64,000 nt of DNA from Vibrio maritimus (lineage in GTDB: Bacteria > Pseudomonadota > Gammaproteobacteria > Enterobacterales > Vibrionaceae): the NCBI GenBank assembly GCA_003263775.1, contig JYJJ01000057.1, forward strand, positions 310,001 through 374,000. The letters run 5' to 3'. Positions 18,447 to 27,419 of this stretch are shown one piece after another. Below the pieces are notes generated by a model. That model had not been told where the DNA came from. It saw nothing but the letters and a program-made list of their open reading frames with translations, and did no database searches. Positions within the stretch are counted from its first letter, which is position 1; every line of letters starts with the position of its first letter. Both the position numbers and the translations under genes were made by a program.

Positions 18447-18937
18447 TGCAAGTTAACTTGAAACCGTTGGCTTTGGCATTTGTTCTGTTACTAACAGGTA
18501 TTACGGGATGTACTACGGAGCGTTACTTCGACGGCAATGGTGCAGAAGCGCTGGTGTATCAAGAAGTGCACCGTGTTGATTACGTCATTAATAATCGCAG
18601 CGAGTCGCAGCAAAAGATGGAGCAGTTGATAGCGCTTTCAGAATCTTTTGATAAAGAAGCCGCTTATGTGGTCGCTTACAAATCAACAGCAGATCGTCAG
18701 CTAGCAGAAAAGGCGTTTAAACAGTTTTCAACGTTGGCCGTGACACCGTCTCGCGTTCAATATCGTCAAGAGCAAGACATGATTGCCAATGTTCGAATCT
18801 CAGTTGCCGTTCGTCAACTTAAAACCCAAATTTGCCAACCTGCGCAGCTGCAACAAGACATCGCGCAGCCTGACTGCTTTGTGGAAACCATGCGTCTAAA
18901 ACAAGTCGCGTATAAGTCGCGCTTGGTGGGAGAGTAA
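18443..18937 (+). CDS. RcpB-like pilus assembly lipoprotein (Tad locus 1)
   Basis: A 164-residue protein with a lipoprotein signal ending in GITGC (Cys ~23). The mature part is predicted soluble and periplasmic, with two more Cys near 132 and 145. Position between the secretin and TadZ is where rcpB/cpaD-type genes sit in Tad loci; sequence resemblance to RcpB is weak to my eye, so the name rests mainly on synteny. Likely a pilotin or periplasmic partner of the secretin. Confidence 0.65.
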   Translation: MMQVNLKPLALAFVLLLTGITGCTTERYFDGNGAEALVYQEVHRVDYVINNRSESQQKMEQLIALSESFDKEAAYVVAYKSTADRQLAEKAFKQFSTLAVTPSRVQYRQEQDMIANVRISVAVRQLKTQICQPAQLQQDIAQPDCFVETMRLKQVAYKSRLVGE

Positions 18938-18939
18938 TC

Positions 18940-20178
18940 GTGTTTGATTTAACGAAAGCACTGAGCACCAAAGTCAAACCTGAACCGAAGAATCAAACCG
19001 GTGTTGCAGGTTGTACTTTGTTCTATCAATCGGCTGAGTGTCTGAATCTTGTCCAAGAAGTGTTCCGCTTTGAAGGCTGGAATGATCCACACTGCGTTCG
19101 AACGGTCAAAGGTCATGCCAAACTGACAGAGCAGCAAAGCAGCCACATCGTTATTCTCGAGTTGAATGAATCAGATAACGTGGTTGAAGATGCCAAGAAC
19201 TTTGCCAGCAAACTGCCAACTCATAAAGGGTGGTGGTTATTGGTAAAGAGGATGCCATCTCCACACTACGCTCATTGAAAGAAATGGCTTTTACTACGTT
19301 TTTTGGCCAGTAAACAAGCAAGAGTTTGCGGACTTTTTGACGCACGTAAACAATAACCTCAAAAACTTCTCTGGAGTAAGTAAAGCGCGCAAAGCGAAGC
19401 GTGTAGCTGTCGTTGGTGCTAAGGGAGGGGTAGGTACTTCGTTTATTGCCACCGAACTGAGTTCGCTGCTTTCGACTCAGGGTACCGACACGATTCTCGT
19501 AGATCATCAGTATGTAGACAGTGATATCGATGTTCTTCTGGCACTAAAAGAGTTTAAGCCAAGAATGATCGATGAGTTTACCGCACCACTGCATGAAATG
19601 GATGAAGAAGGGGCGCTCAGTTACCTTCACACTGCTCGGAAAAACTTACGTTTGTTGGCTCTGGATGGTGATATGAGCCAAACAGAAATCTTAAATTACA
19701 GCCAAAGTTTGTGTGATTTACTATCGCGCAATGCGAACTTCATCATCGAAGACTACTCCGGCAGTGTCAGCTTCCCAGTTGAGCCACAAATGTTACTGGA
19801 TGGATTCGACGTGGTGGTGTTGGTATTGGATGCTTCTGTATCAGCAGTGCGCAATGCTAAGCGCCTTATCGACAAGGTAGAGAACTTACAGCTTACTTTG
19901 TCATCAAGACTGCGCATCATTACCGTCGTGAACTACCATCGTCCAGAAGCCGCCTATGTCATGGACAAGAGTGATCTTAAACGTTACCTCGCCAAGAGCC
20001 TAATCTAGAAATTGCATTTTGTAAGAACCTGTCGCACATCATAATTGACGGAAAACGTGCTCATAAACATGACCGCCACATGAGCCGCTCACTTGACCAC
20101 TTAGTGAAACACATTAACGGTCAGCCGATTTCCGTACCGAGGCTCAATCGCTGGTTAGGTAAGGTAGGTGCGAAATGA
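18940..20178 (+). CDS. tadZ: TadZ/CpaE-like polar localisation ATPase (Tad locus 1; three frameshifts)
   Basis: About 413 residues after repair. The first ~140 residues are an atypical receiver-like domain. A MinD/ParA-type ATPase follows, with VVGAKGGVGTSFIATELS as the deviant Walker A (KGGVGTS, lacking the second Lys as is usual in TadZ). TadZ helps place the Tad machine at a cell pole. Three single-base losses: A at 19245-19247, G at 19286-19287 (together giving VKEDAISTLRSLKEMGFYYVFWP) and C at 19999-20000 (giving KSPNLEIAFCKNLSHII and extending the stop to 20178, where TGA overlaps the tadA ATG). Confidence 0.82.
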
Positions 20179-21446
20179 GCTCCAATAAAGAAATGTATCT
20201 AGCGTTCCGCGGGCAAATTTTCGAAGCGCTTGATCCAGAAGCGGTTCAAAAGATGAGCCGGAAAGAGCTGGAATCCCAGATTCAAAGCGCCGTTGACTTA
20301 CTGGCGACGGGCTATCAGCGCCCCATTACTTCAATGATGAAAACCGGTCTCGTCAAAAGTTTAATTGATGAGCTGTTTGGCCTTGGGCCTTTGCAACCAT
20401 TGGTAGAAGACCAATCGATCACCGATATCATGGTGAACGGGCCTAACAACATCTTTTATGAGCGTCACGGTAAAGTACACAAATCGGATCTGACCTTTGT
20501 AAACGAGGAGCAGTTGCTTGCGATTGCAAAACGTATTGCCTCACGAGTTGGTCGCCGTGTTGATGAACTCTCTCCAACGGTAGATGCACGTTTAGAAGAT
20601 GGCAGTCGTGTCAACATCGTCATACCGCCAATTGCCTTGGATGGCACCTCGGTCTCGATTCGTAAGTTTCGAGAGCAGAATATCGGGTTTGAAGATTTAA
20701 TAGAGTTTGGCTCCATGTCGATGGATATGGCGAGAGTGCTAATGATCGCCTCTCGTTGCCGTATGAATGTGCTGATTTCAGGCGGTACTGGATCGGGTAA
20801 AACGACGCTACTAAACGCACTATCACAATACATTGCTGAAGACGAACGTATTGTCACCATTGAAGATGCTGCGGAACTTAGGCTCCAGCAACCTAACTTG
20901 GTGAGGTTGGAAACACGAACCTCTAGTATTGAGCAAACAGGTGAGGTGACTCAGCGTGACTTGGTGATCAACGCGCTGCGTATGCGACCAGACCGGATCA
21001 TTCTTGGTGAGTGTCGTGGCCCCGAGGCATTTGAAATGCTTCAGGCAATGAATACTGGTCACGATGGTTCCATGTCTACGCTGCACGCCAATACGCCTAG
21101 GGATGCGATTGCACGTGTGGAATCGATGGTGATGATGGCGAACCTAAACCAGCCGCTAGAGGCCATTCGTCGTACGATTGTAAGTGCAGTACAAATGGTG
21201 GTGCAGGTTAATCGTCTACGAGACGGCAGCCGAAAAATCACCAGCATCTCTGAGATTGTTGGCTTGGAAGGTGACAGTGTGGTGATGGAAGAAATCTATC
21301 GCTTTCGCTATGACGACAGTGAATATGGTGAAGCGGTTAAAGGTGAATATGTAACCAACGGCATCATGCAGCGCTCCGAGCTGGTGAAAAAAGCACAGTT
21401 CTTTGGTTTATACAAAGACTTAATGGCGTCATTTACGGGGCGCTAA
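20175..21446 (+). CDS. tadA: assembly ATPase TadA/CpaF (Tad locus 1)
   Basis: A 423-residue hexameric secretion ATPase of the GspE/VirB11 superfamily that powers Flp pilus assembly and probably retraction. Visible: N-terminal domain with FGLGPLQPLVEDQSITDIMV, arginine-rich VGRRVDELSPTVDARL, Walker A SGGTGSGKTTLLNAL (about residues 201-214), Asp box TIEDAAELRLQQPNLVRLET, Walker B RPDRIILGECRG and the His box MSTLHANTPRDA. Complete and uninterrupted. ATGA overlap with tadZ. Confidence 0.95.
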   Translation: MSSNKEMYLAFRGQIFEALDPEAVQKMSRKELESQIQSAVDLLATGYQRPITSMMKTGLVKSLIDELFGLGPLQPLVEDQSITDIMVNGPNNIFYERHGKVHKSDLTFVNEEQLLAIAKRIASRVGRRVDELSPTVDARLEDGSRVNIVIPPIALDGTSVSIRKFREQNIGFEDLIEFGSMSMDMARVLMIASRCRMNVLISGGTGSGKTTLLNALSQYIAEDERIVTIEDAAELRLQQPNLVRLETRTSSIEQTGEVTQRDLVINALRMRPDRIILGECRGPEAFEMLQAMNTGHDGSMSTLHANTPRDAIARVESMVMMANLNQPLEAIRRTIVSAVQMVVQVNRLRDGSRKITSISEIVGLEGDSVVMEEIYRFRYDDSEYGEAVKGEYVTNGIMQRSELVKKAQFFGLYKDLMASFTGR

Positions 21447-21447
21447 T

Positions 21448-22341
21448 ATGCTTTGGATTTCACTTATATTATTCGCCCTAGCACTGCTGCTCAATCGAAG
21501 CAGTAAAAAAAGCAAACTGGATCAGTATTTTCAAGCTGATCAACAGGGTGCTGAGAGTGTTAGTGCGATTAATATTCGCTCACTGTCTCAAAAACACAAA
21601 TTGCAAAAGCTAAGAGAGTCGATTTCACCAACCTTGATGATCTTAGGACCACGTTCGACGCTTTATATCGCCCTCTATACGATTGGCGCGGTGACCGCAT
21701 CTTGGTATGTACTGGTGGTGTTTTTGCATCAAAAGAATCCGTTGCTTATTAGCGCAGCGGTAGCGGTATTTTTGGTGGTTGGCTACCGTTTCTTGCTTTC
21801 TCGTCGCCGTTCGGAATTTGAAAACAGCTTTCCTGATGCTCTCAATATTTTGATGAGTGCTGTCACCGCCGGTGACAGTTTGATGCAAGCGATTAGCTAT
21901 GTAGGCGAGACCATGGATAACGCCATTGGTCGAGAGTTTAAATTAATGGCCGACCGTCTCAAAATCGGTGAAACGCCGGAAACTGTATTGATGCGATCTT
22001 GCAAAAACTATCCGTATCCAGAGTTTCTGTTTTTTACCATAACGCTTCGCGCCAACATTTCGCGCGGTGGTCAGCTTAAAGGAGTGTTGGCTAGGCTAAT
22101 TCGCGTACTGGTGGATGCCAGAACGCTAGAAAAGAAAAAAATGGCAATGACGTCGGAAGCTCGGATTTCAGCCAAGATTGTAGCGGCAATCCCCGTAGCC
22201 TTTACGGTACTACTTAATTACATCAATCCAGGCAACGTTGACTTTGTACTCTATGACCCAGATGGAAGAGCCATTCTCTACTACGTCCTGATCAGTGAAA
22301 TGATTGGATTAACCATTATCTGGCTACTAGTGCGGGGGTGA
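21448..22341 (+). CDS. tadB: inner-membrane platform protein TadB (Tad locus 1)
   Basis: A 297-residue GspF-domain membrane protein: an N-terminal anchor, a helix pair at ~70-120, the GspF cytoplasmic core (DALNILMSAVTAGDSLMQAI onward) and C-terminal helices. With TadC it forms the inner-membrane platform that TadA acts on. One base separates it from tadA. Confidence 0.9.
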   Translation: MLWISLILFALALLLNRSSKKSKLDQYFQADQQGAESVSAINIRSLSQKHKLQKLRESISPTLMILGPRSTLYIALYTIGAVTASWYVLVVFLHQKNPLLISAAVAVFLVVGYRFLLSRRRSEFENSFPDALNILMSAVTAGDSLMQAISYVGETMDNAIGREFKLMADRLKIGETPETVLMRSCKNYPYPEFLFFTITLRANISRGGQLKGVLARLIRVLVDARTLEKKKMAMTSEARISAKIVAAIPVAFTVLLNYINPGNVDFVLYDPDGRAILYYVLISEMIGLTIIWLLVRG

Positions 22342-22345
22342 GGGC

Positions 22346-23194
22346 ATGATGTTACTCATTGCGGTCACGGTATTCTTTGGTTGCATTCTGGTGGTCATCG
22401 CTGAATCGCTACGTGCGGAGCGGCGCCGTCAAAAAATGGACAGCTTAGTCGGTATTCAAACCAAATCTGGTACGACGAAGATCAAACATTTTATGGTTCG
22501 TTTCGGTAAAGAGCACCGAAAGGAGCTTGAGCACAAGCTAATTGAAGCGGGTTATTACAACAAAGAGTGGGCGAAATATTACTTTCCGCTCAAATTTCTT
22601 ATCCTGGCTGTATTGCTTGCTCTTGTGGCGTTTAGCGATCTTTCCAGCACCAACAAACTTCTCAGTGCGCTGTTCTCGTTAGTGGGCGTAATTGTTGTAC
22701 CGGACTTAGTTCTCTCATTGCGAAGCAAAATGTTGATAGGTCGTACGTCAGCCAAATTGCCTTATTTGCTCGACATGATGTCAGTATGTGTACAGACAGG
22801 TATGACGATTGAAGCCAGCTTAGCGTATTTAGCAGACGAGCTAGAGATGTTCGATAAAGATTTGTGTTACCAAATCAGACGCACGTCGGATGCGGCTCGC
22901 ATCCACGGCTTAGAAAAAGCGCTCAATGATTTGGGTCAACGACTACCTACACCTGCAGTACGAAGTTTTGTATTAACTGTGATTCAAAACTTGCAATACG
23001 GCACCTCCGTTGCCCAAGTGATGAGTGATCTCGCGGAAGATATTCGTAAGGTTCAAATTCTAACCGTTGAAGAGAAGGTGGGTAAACTCGCCGCCAAAAT
23101 GAGTGTGCCACTGATCTTATTTATTATGTTCCCCATTGTCGTGCTGATCCTCGCACCGGGGATTATGCAGATGTCGATATCGTTAGGGAGTTGA
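22346..23194 (+). CDS. tadC: inner-membrane platform protein TadC (Tad locus 1)
   Basis: A 282-residue GspF-domain protein. The core reads KLPYLLDMMSVCVQTGMTIE...; an EEKVGKLAAKMSVPLILFIM segment leads into the final membrane helix ending at GIMQM. Partner of TadB. The start ATG ATG (22346/22349) is preceded by GGGG TGAGGG, overlapping the tadB stop region. Confidence 0.9.
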   Translation: MMLLIAVTVFFGCILVVIAESLRAERRRQKMDSLVGIQTKSGTTKIKHFMVRFGKEHRKELEHKLIEAGYYNKEWAKYYFPLKFLILAVLLALVAFSDLSSTNKLLSALFSLVGVIVVPDLVLSLRSKMLIGRTSAKLPYLLDMMSVCVQTGMTIEASLAYLADELEMFDKDLCYQIRRTSDAARIHGLEKALNDLGQRLPTPAVRSFVLTVIQNLQYGTSVAQVMSDLAEDIRKVQILTVEEKVGKLAAKMSVPLILFIMFPIVVLILAPGIMQMSISLGS

Positions 23195-23195
23195 T

Positions 23196-23921
23196 GTGAA
23201 CGGATTACAAAAATGCGGTTTGCTGGTCTTGATGACTCTCACTCTTGTTGGTTGCCAATCTTCGGCAGATCTCGCCCAAAGTGAAGCGGCCACCGTCGCG
23301 AGCATGGAAAAAGTAGATAACTATGACGGTTTGATTAACCACTACAAGACCAAGTTAGAAGCGGGAGACAATTCTGTCTCGACAGTAGAAGAATTGGCGT
23401 GGGCATACTTCAACAAAGGCGATATCGAATCGGCGAGTTTTTATGTTGATCATTTGACAGAGCAGGGTGCTCAGTCTGCAAGCTTGTATCAGCTACGTGG
23501 GCAGGTTTTGGTAGCTCAAGATAAGGCTAAAGAGGCGATCGAAGCGTATTTGGCGTCGCTGAAAGCGGGGAACACTTCAGGCAAAATTCATGTGCTGCTA
23601 GGTGTGGCTTACAGTAAGGAGAGTGACTTTAACAGCGCTAAAGCTCAGTTCAACCAAGCAAGGCTTAAAGGCTACGATGAAATCGCAGTCAAAAACAATA
23701 TCGCCATGCTTTACATTGCACAGCAAGATTACAAACGTGCTATCCAAACTCTCGCTCCAGTCATTGCTGATGCACCAGAAAACAAGGTCGTGCGAGCCAA
23801 TCTTGCTATCGCACTTATCAAGGCAGACCAAATTGATGCGGCCAAAAAGCTGTTAAGTGATGAATACAGTTATGCTGAGCTCACACTGATTGCTCAGCAG
23901 CTTAATCGCGAAGAGAGCTGA
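23196..23921 (+). CDS. tadD: TPR lipoprotein TadD (Tad locus 1)
   Basis: A 241-residue lipoprotein (signal ending LVGC, Cys ~20) composed of tetratricopeptide repeats, e.g. ELAWAYFNKGDIESASFYVD, LYQLRGQVLVAQDKAKEAIE and GVAYSKESDFNSAKAQFNQA. TadD acts as a pilotin-like assembly factor for the secretin in other Tad systems. The GTG start is one base after the tadC stop. Confidence 0.88.
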   Translation: MNGLQKCGLLVLMTLTLVGCQSSADLAQSEAATVASMEKVDNYDGLINHYKTKLEAGDNSVSTVEELAWAYFNKGDIESASFYVDHLTEQGAQSASLYQLRGQVLVAQDKAKEAIEAYLASLKAGNTSGKIHVLLGVAYSKESDFNSAKAQFNQARLKGYDEIAVKNNIAMLYIAQQDYKRAIQTLAPVIADAPENKVVRANLAIALIKADQIDAAKKLLSDEYSYAELTLIAQQLNREES

Positions 23922-23924
23922 TAT

Positions 23925-24407
23925 ATGGTTGGATTCAGGAAGCAGCGTGGCGCCACTGCAGTAGAGTTTTCCTTGGGTGCGATTGTGCTCATGTTCTCTA
24001 CGTTTGCGATCTTTGAAGTGTGTTACCGCATCTACGTGATAAACATGACCGAGTATGCGCTGCGTGAAACGATACGCAACACCAAAATTTACCAAGGTAG
24101 TGGTGTACACGAGCAGTATGAGACTCGGTTTCAAACTTTGATTGCGAATCAAGATAATCTTTGGAGTTTTCTCATTGATGAAGACAAATTTTCGATTGAT
24201 GGCAAATATTTCCCGAGCTACTCAGATTTTGTCAATAACGTTGGTTATTCAAAGCAAGATCTCACATTCAATTATGATCTAGCCGAAATCACAGTTAATT
24301 ACGAGTACACACCAATTATCCAAGTTTTCGGTGCTGAGCAAGTGGACATTTCACGCACCATGGTGCTGAACCTAGAACACGAGGGGTGGAAAGATGAGAC
24401 GGAATAA
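23925..24407 (+). CDS. tadE: TadE-like minor pilin (Tad locus 1)
   Basis: A 160-residue pseudopilin. The N-terminus GFRKQRG|ATAVEFSLG has the prepilin cleavage pattern (Gly -1, Glu +5) followed by a hydrophobic helix (AIVLMFSTFAIFEVCYRIYV). The gene's end overlaps the tadF start by 14 bases. Confidence 0.85.
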   Translation: MVGFRKQRGATAVEFSLGAIVLMFSTFAIFEVCYRIYVINMTEYALRETIRNTKIYQGSGVHEQYETRFQTLIANQDNLWSFLIDEDKFSIDGKYFPSYSDFVNNVGYSKQDLTFNYDLAEITVNYEYTPIIQVFGAEQVDISRTMVLNLEHEGWKDETE

Positions 24408-24954
24408 CGTTACTCGCTTTACATCTCTACGCAGCCAGAAAGGGGCTTTTGCGATAGAGCTTGGGTTCGTGTTGATCGGTTTGTGTGCCATATACCTGTT
24501 CGCTACTGACCTTAGCCATAAATTATTGGTACGAGCAAAGTTGGATCGTTCAAGCTTTGCACTGGTCAATGTTATCAAAGAGCGCTCTCGCTATTTTGAT
24601 GCTGACATAGCAGGTAGAACGAATCTGCAAGTGTCACAGCAAGACTTGGCTGATTTAACTGCCGTCGCAAGTCGAATGTTGGATAGTTCCGTAGAGAATG
24701 TCGCGCTGCAAATTGAGTCTTACGTGATTGGTGAAAGCGTGGTGACGCATCGTAGTCTCAAGTTCTCGTCACTTGGATGTCGAACAGATTCGCTGAGTAA
24801 CTATCAGGCATTAGTCCCCATGGAGAAGGGACTATCGTATCCAATATACCGTGTCACTCTATGCGAGGAACACCACTCTTGGTTTGAAGCATTTTCATCG
24901 GGTGAGGATGCAGACATGCGTCTGACCTCCTCGTCGATAATGCCAGGGAGGTAG
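24394..24954 (+). CDS. tadF: TadF-like minor pilin (Tad locus 1)
   Basis: A 186-residue pseudopilin with RSQKG|AFAIELGFVLIGLCAIYL at the N-terminus (prepilin-type site with Glu +5 and membrane helix), then a soluble domain with a Cys pair (GCRTD and TLCEEH). Overlaps tadE and is one base from tadG. Confidence 0.83.
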   Translation: MRRNNVTRFTSLRSQKGAFAIELGFVLIGLCAIYLFATDLSHKLLVRAKLDRSSFALVNVIKERSRYFDADIAGRTNLQVSQQDLADLTAVASRMLDSSVENVALQIESYVIGESVVTHRSLKFSSLGCRTDSLSNYQALVPMEKGLSYPIYRVTLCEEHHSWFEAFSSGEDADMRLTSSSIMPGR

Positions 24955-24955
24955 C

Positions 24956-26598
24956 ATGACCGTTAAGCCGAAAAAAAGGGCTCAATCAAGACCTAACCTG
25001 AATAGACAATCTGGCGCAGCAGCGATTTGGATGGGGCTGACGTTGGTGCCGATCATGGGGTTTACCTTCTGGGCGGTTGAAGGGACGCGATATGTTCAAG
25101 AAACGAGTCGATTGCGAGATGCCGCAGAGGCTGCCGCGATTGCCGTCACGATTGAGGATATTGAGAACGATTCACAAGCAATGGCGAAACGCTACGTCGA
25201 AAACTATGTGCGGGATATTAAGTCGAGCTCAGTAACGACGACAAGATTCGTCCAAGAGCAAGACTTGGATAATAATCAAGACGAGTATACCCAGTATACA
25301 GTGAATGCGACGACGACTCATGATTCATGGTTTGCTAGCACATTTATTCCGTCATTTGACAAAACTCAAGACTTAGCAGGTTATTCGTTGGCTCGTAAGT
25401 ATCCAGCGTACTTAGGCGATAATAATATCGATATCGTCTTTGTTTCAGACTTTTCAGGTTCTATGGGGTCTGAGTGGGGCAAGGGCAGTAACAAGAGCTA
25501 TAAAATTGATGACTTAAAAGCGGCTATTCGCAAAATCACTGAGAAGGTCCTCTGCAGTGATTTAGACAATTGTGAAAACGATAATGCTGAGTCGTCGAGG
25601 CTTAATAACAGAATAGGTTTTGTGCCATACAACATACGTACTCGCTCCAAAATTGGTGATGAGTATCATGCGACCTCACAGCTGCTTTACAAGACTAATC
25701 ATAATCCAGGTATATCTTTGCACACTTATCAAGATGTTGATTGGAATGCTTGGAGGAGGTTTAGTGCGTCAACGGTTCAGCTGTGTGCAGATAGCCCATG
25801 GAATTGTGCCCCATTGAGAGGTGGAAATTGGTTTGCGTGTTGGTTTTGGGGGAGGAACTGCCCCAGTGAAACCGATTACGCGCTGGCGCAAACTAATCAG
25901 TCAATAGCTACGCGTATTGACGATGTGATGAGCGATCAAAAATACATTTCGAACGACCAAACGTGGGGGACAATCCCATACGGCTATCCAGATGCTTATG
26001 ACTATGTTGATTATCAGCAAACAGTGAGTTCGATGTTAACTAACAAAGTGTCTTTCACAAAAACATCATATAAAGTCGTTGATTCAACGCTTTACCAAGG
26101 CTTCGGAGACCGGGATAGCGTACAATTTTATAATGTCTCTCTCACAAACGATAATTCGTTCTTAGATGAGATAGATAGGATGTATGAAGCAGGGAGCACT
26201 GCGGTGTTTCAAGGCATTTTGAAAGGACTCGAGGTATTGAATGCTGGTGCCCCACAATCGGATGATCTAGAGGAAATAGATGATTACAACGCTAAGGTCA
26301 AGATGTTATTGATATTAAGCGATGGACAAGAATCGCCTCAAAACGGTGTTTTTAGCAAACTTGCTGACCGTGATAGCTATGACATGTGTGGCGTTGCGAG
26401 ACAAAAAATACCGGGGTTGTATATTGGCGTTATCGGGATTGGTTATAACGCTGAAGGAGAAACAGGTTTTATAGACTGTGTAGAAAACCTTCCGAAGACA
26501 TAATTAATGTAAAAAATGGTCTAGATGAGTTGATCGAAAAAATAGAAGAGCTAATCCGCAAAGGCTCCAAGAGCAGCGGCGTAACTAAGTTGTATTAG
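24956..26598 (+). CDS. tadG: TadG with von Willebrand A domain (Tad locus 1; frameshifted at 3' end)
   Basis: About 547 residues. The N-terminus has a TadE/G-type helix (SGAAAIWMGLTLVPIMGFTF). A vWA domain begins around residue 160 with the metal-ion-dependent adhesion motif FVSDFSGSMGS (DxSxS). A Cys/Trp-rich insert covers ~270-305. TadG sits in or near the outer membrane or at the pilus tip. One C is missing at 26488-26489; repair gives CVENPSEDIINVKNGLDELI and moves the stop to 26598, eight bases before ompA. Confidence 0.85.
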
Positions 26599-26606
26599 GA
26601 GAATTC

Positions 26607-27227
26607 ATGAGATATTTAATGAGCGCCGCCGCGCTATCCGTTATTACGTTGAGTAGCCATGCGAGTGAAGATCAGTTTCAGGCATATTGTCAAAACAGTG
26701 CTGGAGAACAGCAATATTCAGTATCTGTCTCTGATGTAAGGGCTATCGCTCAACACCGAGAAGGTAAGCTGAGTATTGAGCAAGCCGGATTTAGTGATGA
26801 ATTTGCCTCAATGTTGGCAAAGCAAAGCAGCGCGGTTTTCGACAGTTCGGATTGCACCTCGGTGATGTCAGTTGCTCTGGCGGGTACTGATAACCCAGTG
26901 GTGCGTGTGAACTTTGCCTTCGATAGCTATGGGTTAACACCTATGGCGAGAACGTCACTCAACAAAACCAGCTCGATGTTGTCAGAGGCTTCCTATAACC
27001 TGATTATAGAAGGGCATACCGACAGCCAAGGCTCTGCGCAATACAATCAGGGGCTTGGGCTACGTCGTGCTCTATCTGTGCATGATGTATTGCTTTTTCA
27101 AGGTGTCGAGCGAGACAGTATTACTGTTAAGTCATTAGGCGAAAGCGAGCCATTGGTGCCGAATAATAGTGCTGAGAATCGCGCTCAAAATCGCCGAGCT
27201 GAGATCTATGCTGTATCGGAGAATTAA
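26607..27227 (+). CDS. OmpA-family protein ending Tad locus 1
   Basis: A 206-residue secreted protein. Signal peptide to about residue 20 (ITLSSHAS|EDQF). The C-terminal OmpA-like peptidoglycan-binding domain (about 90-206) shows VNFAFDSYGLTPMARTSLNK, IIEGHTDSQGSAQYNQGLG and RRALSVHDVL. OmpA-like proteins are common last genes of Vibrio/Pasteurellaceae-type tad loci and probably anchor the machine to the cell wall. GGAGAATTC precedes the ATG. Confidence 0.85.
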   Translation: MRYLMSAAALSVITLSSHASEDQFQAYCQNSAGEQQYSVSVSDVRAIAQHREGKLSIEQAGFSDEFASMLAKQSSAVFDSSDCTSVMSVALAGTDNPVVRVNFAFDSYGLTPMARTSLNKTSSMLSEASYNLIIEGHTDSQGSAQYNQGLGLRRALSVHDVLLFQGVERDSITVKSLGESEPLVPNNSAENRAQNRRAEIYAVSEN

Positions 27228-27419
27228 TGAGGGGCTTCACGCAATTCTTGAACTCCCTCTTAATTGATGAATAAGATCACACAATTACGCCTCATTGTAG
27301 CGACACTGCTATGGGGCTTTGATAGAATAGAAAATTATATCAGTAAGAAACCCTTCATTTTATAAAAATAAGCGGAATATGGAAATGTTCAGGCGGTTAA
27401 GAAGGATTATGAGGTTGTT

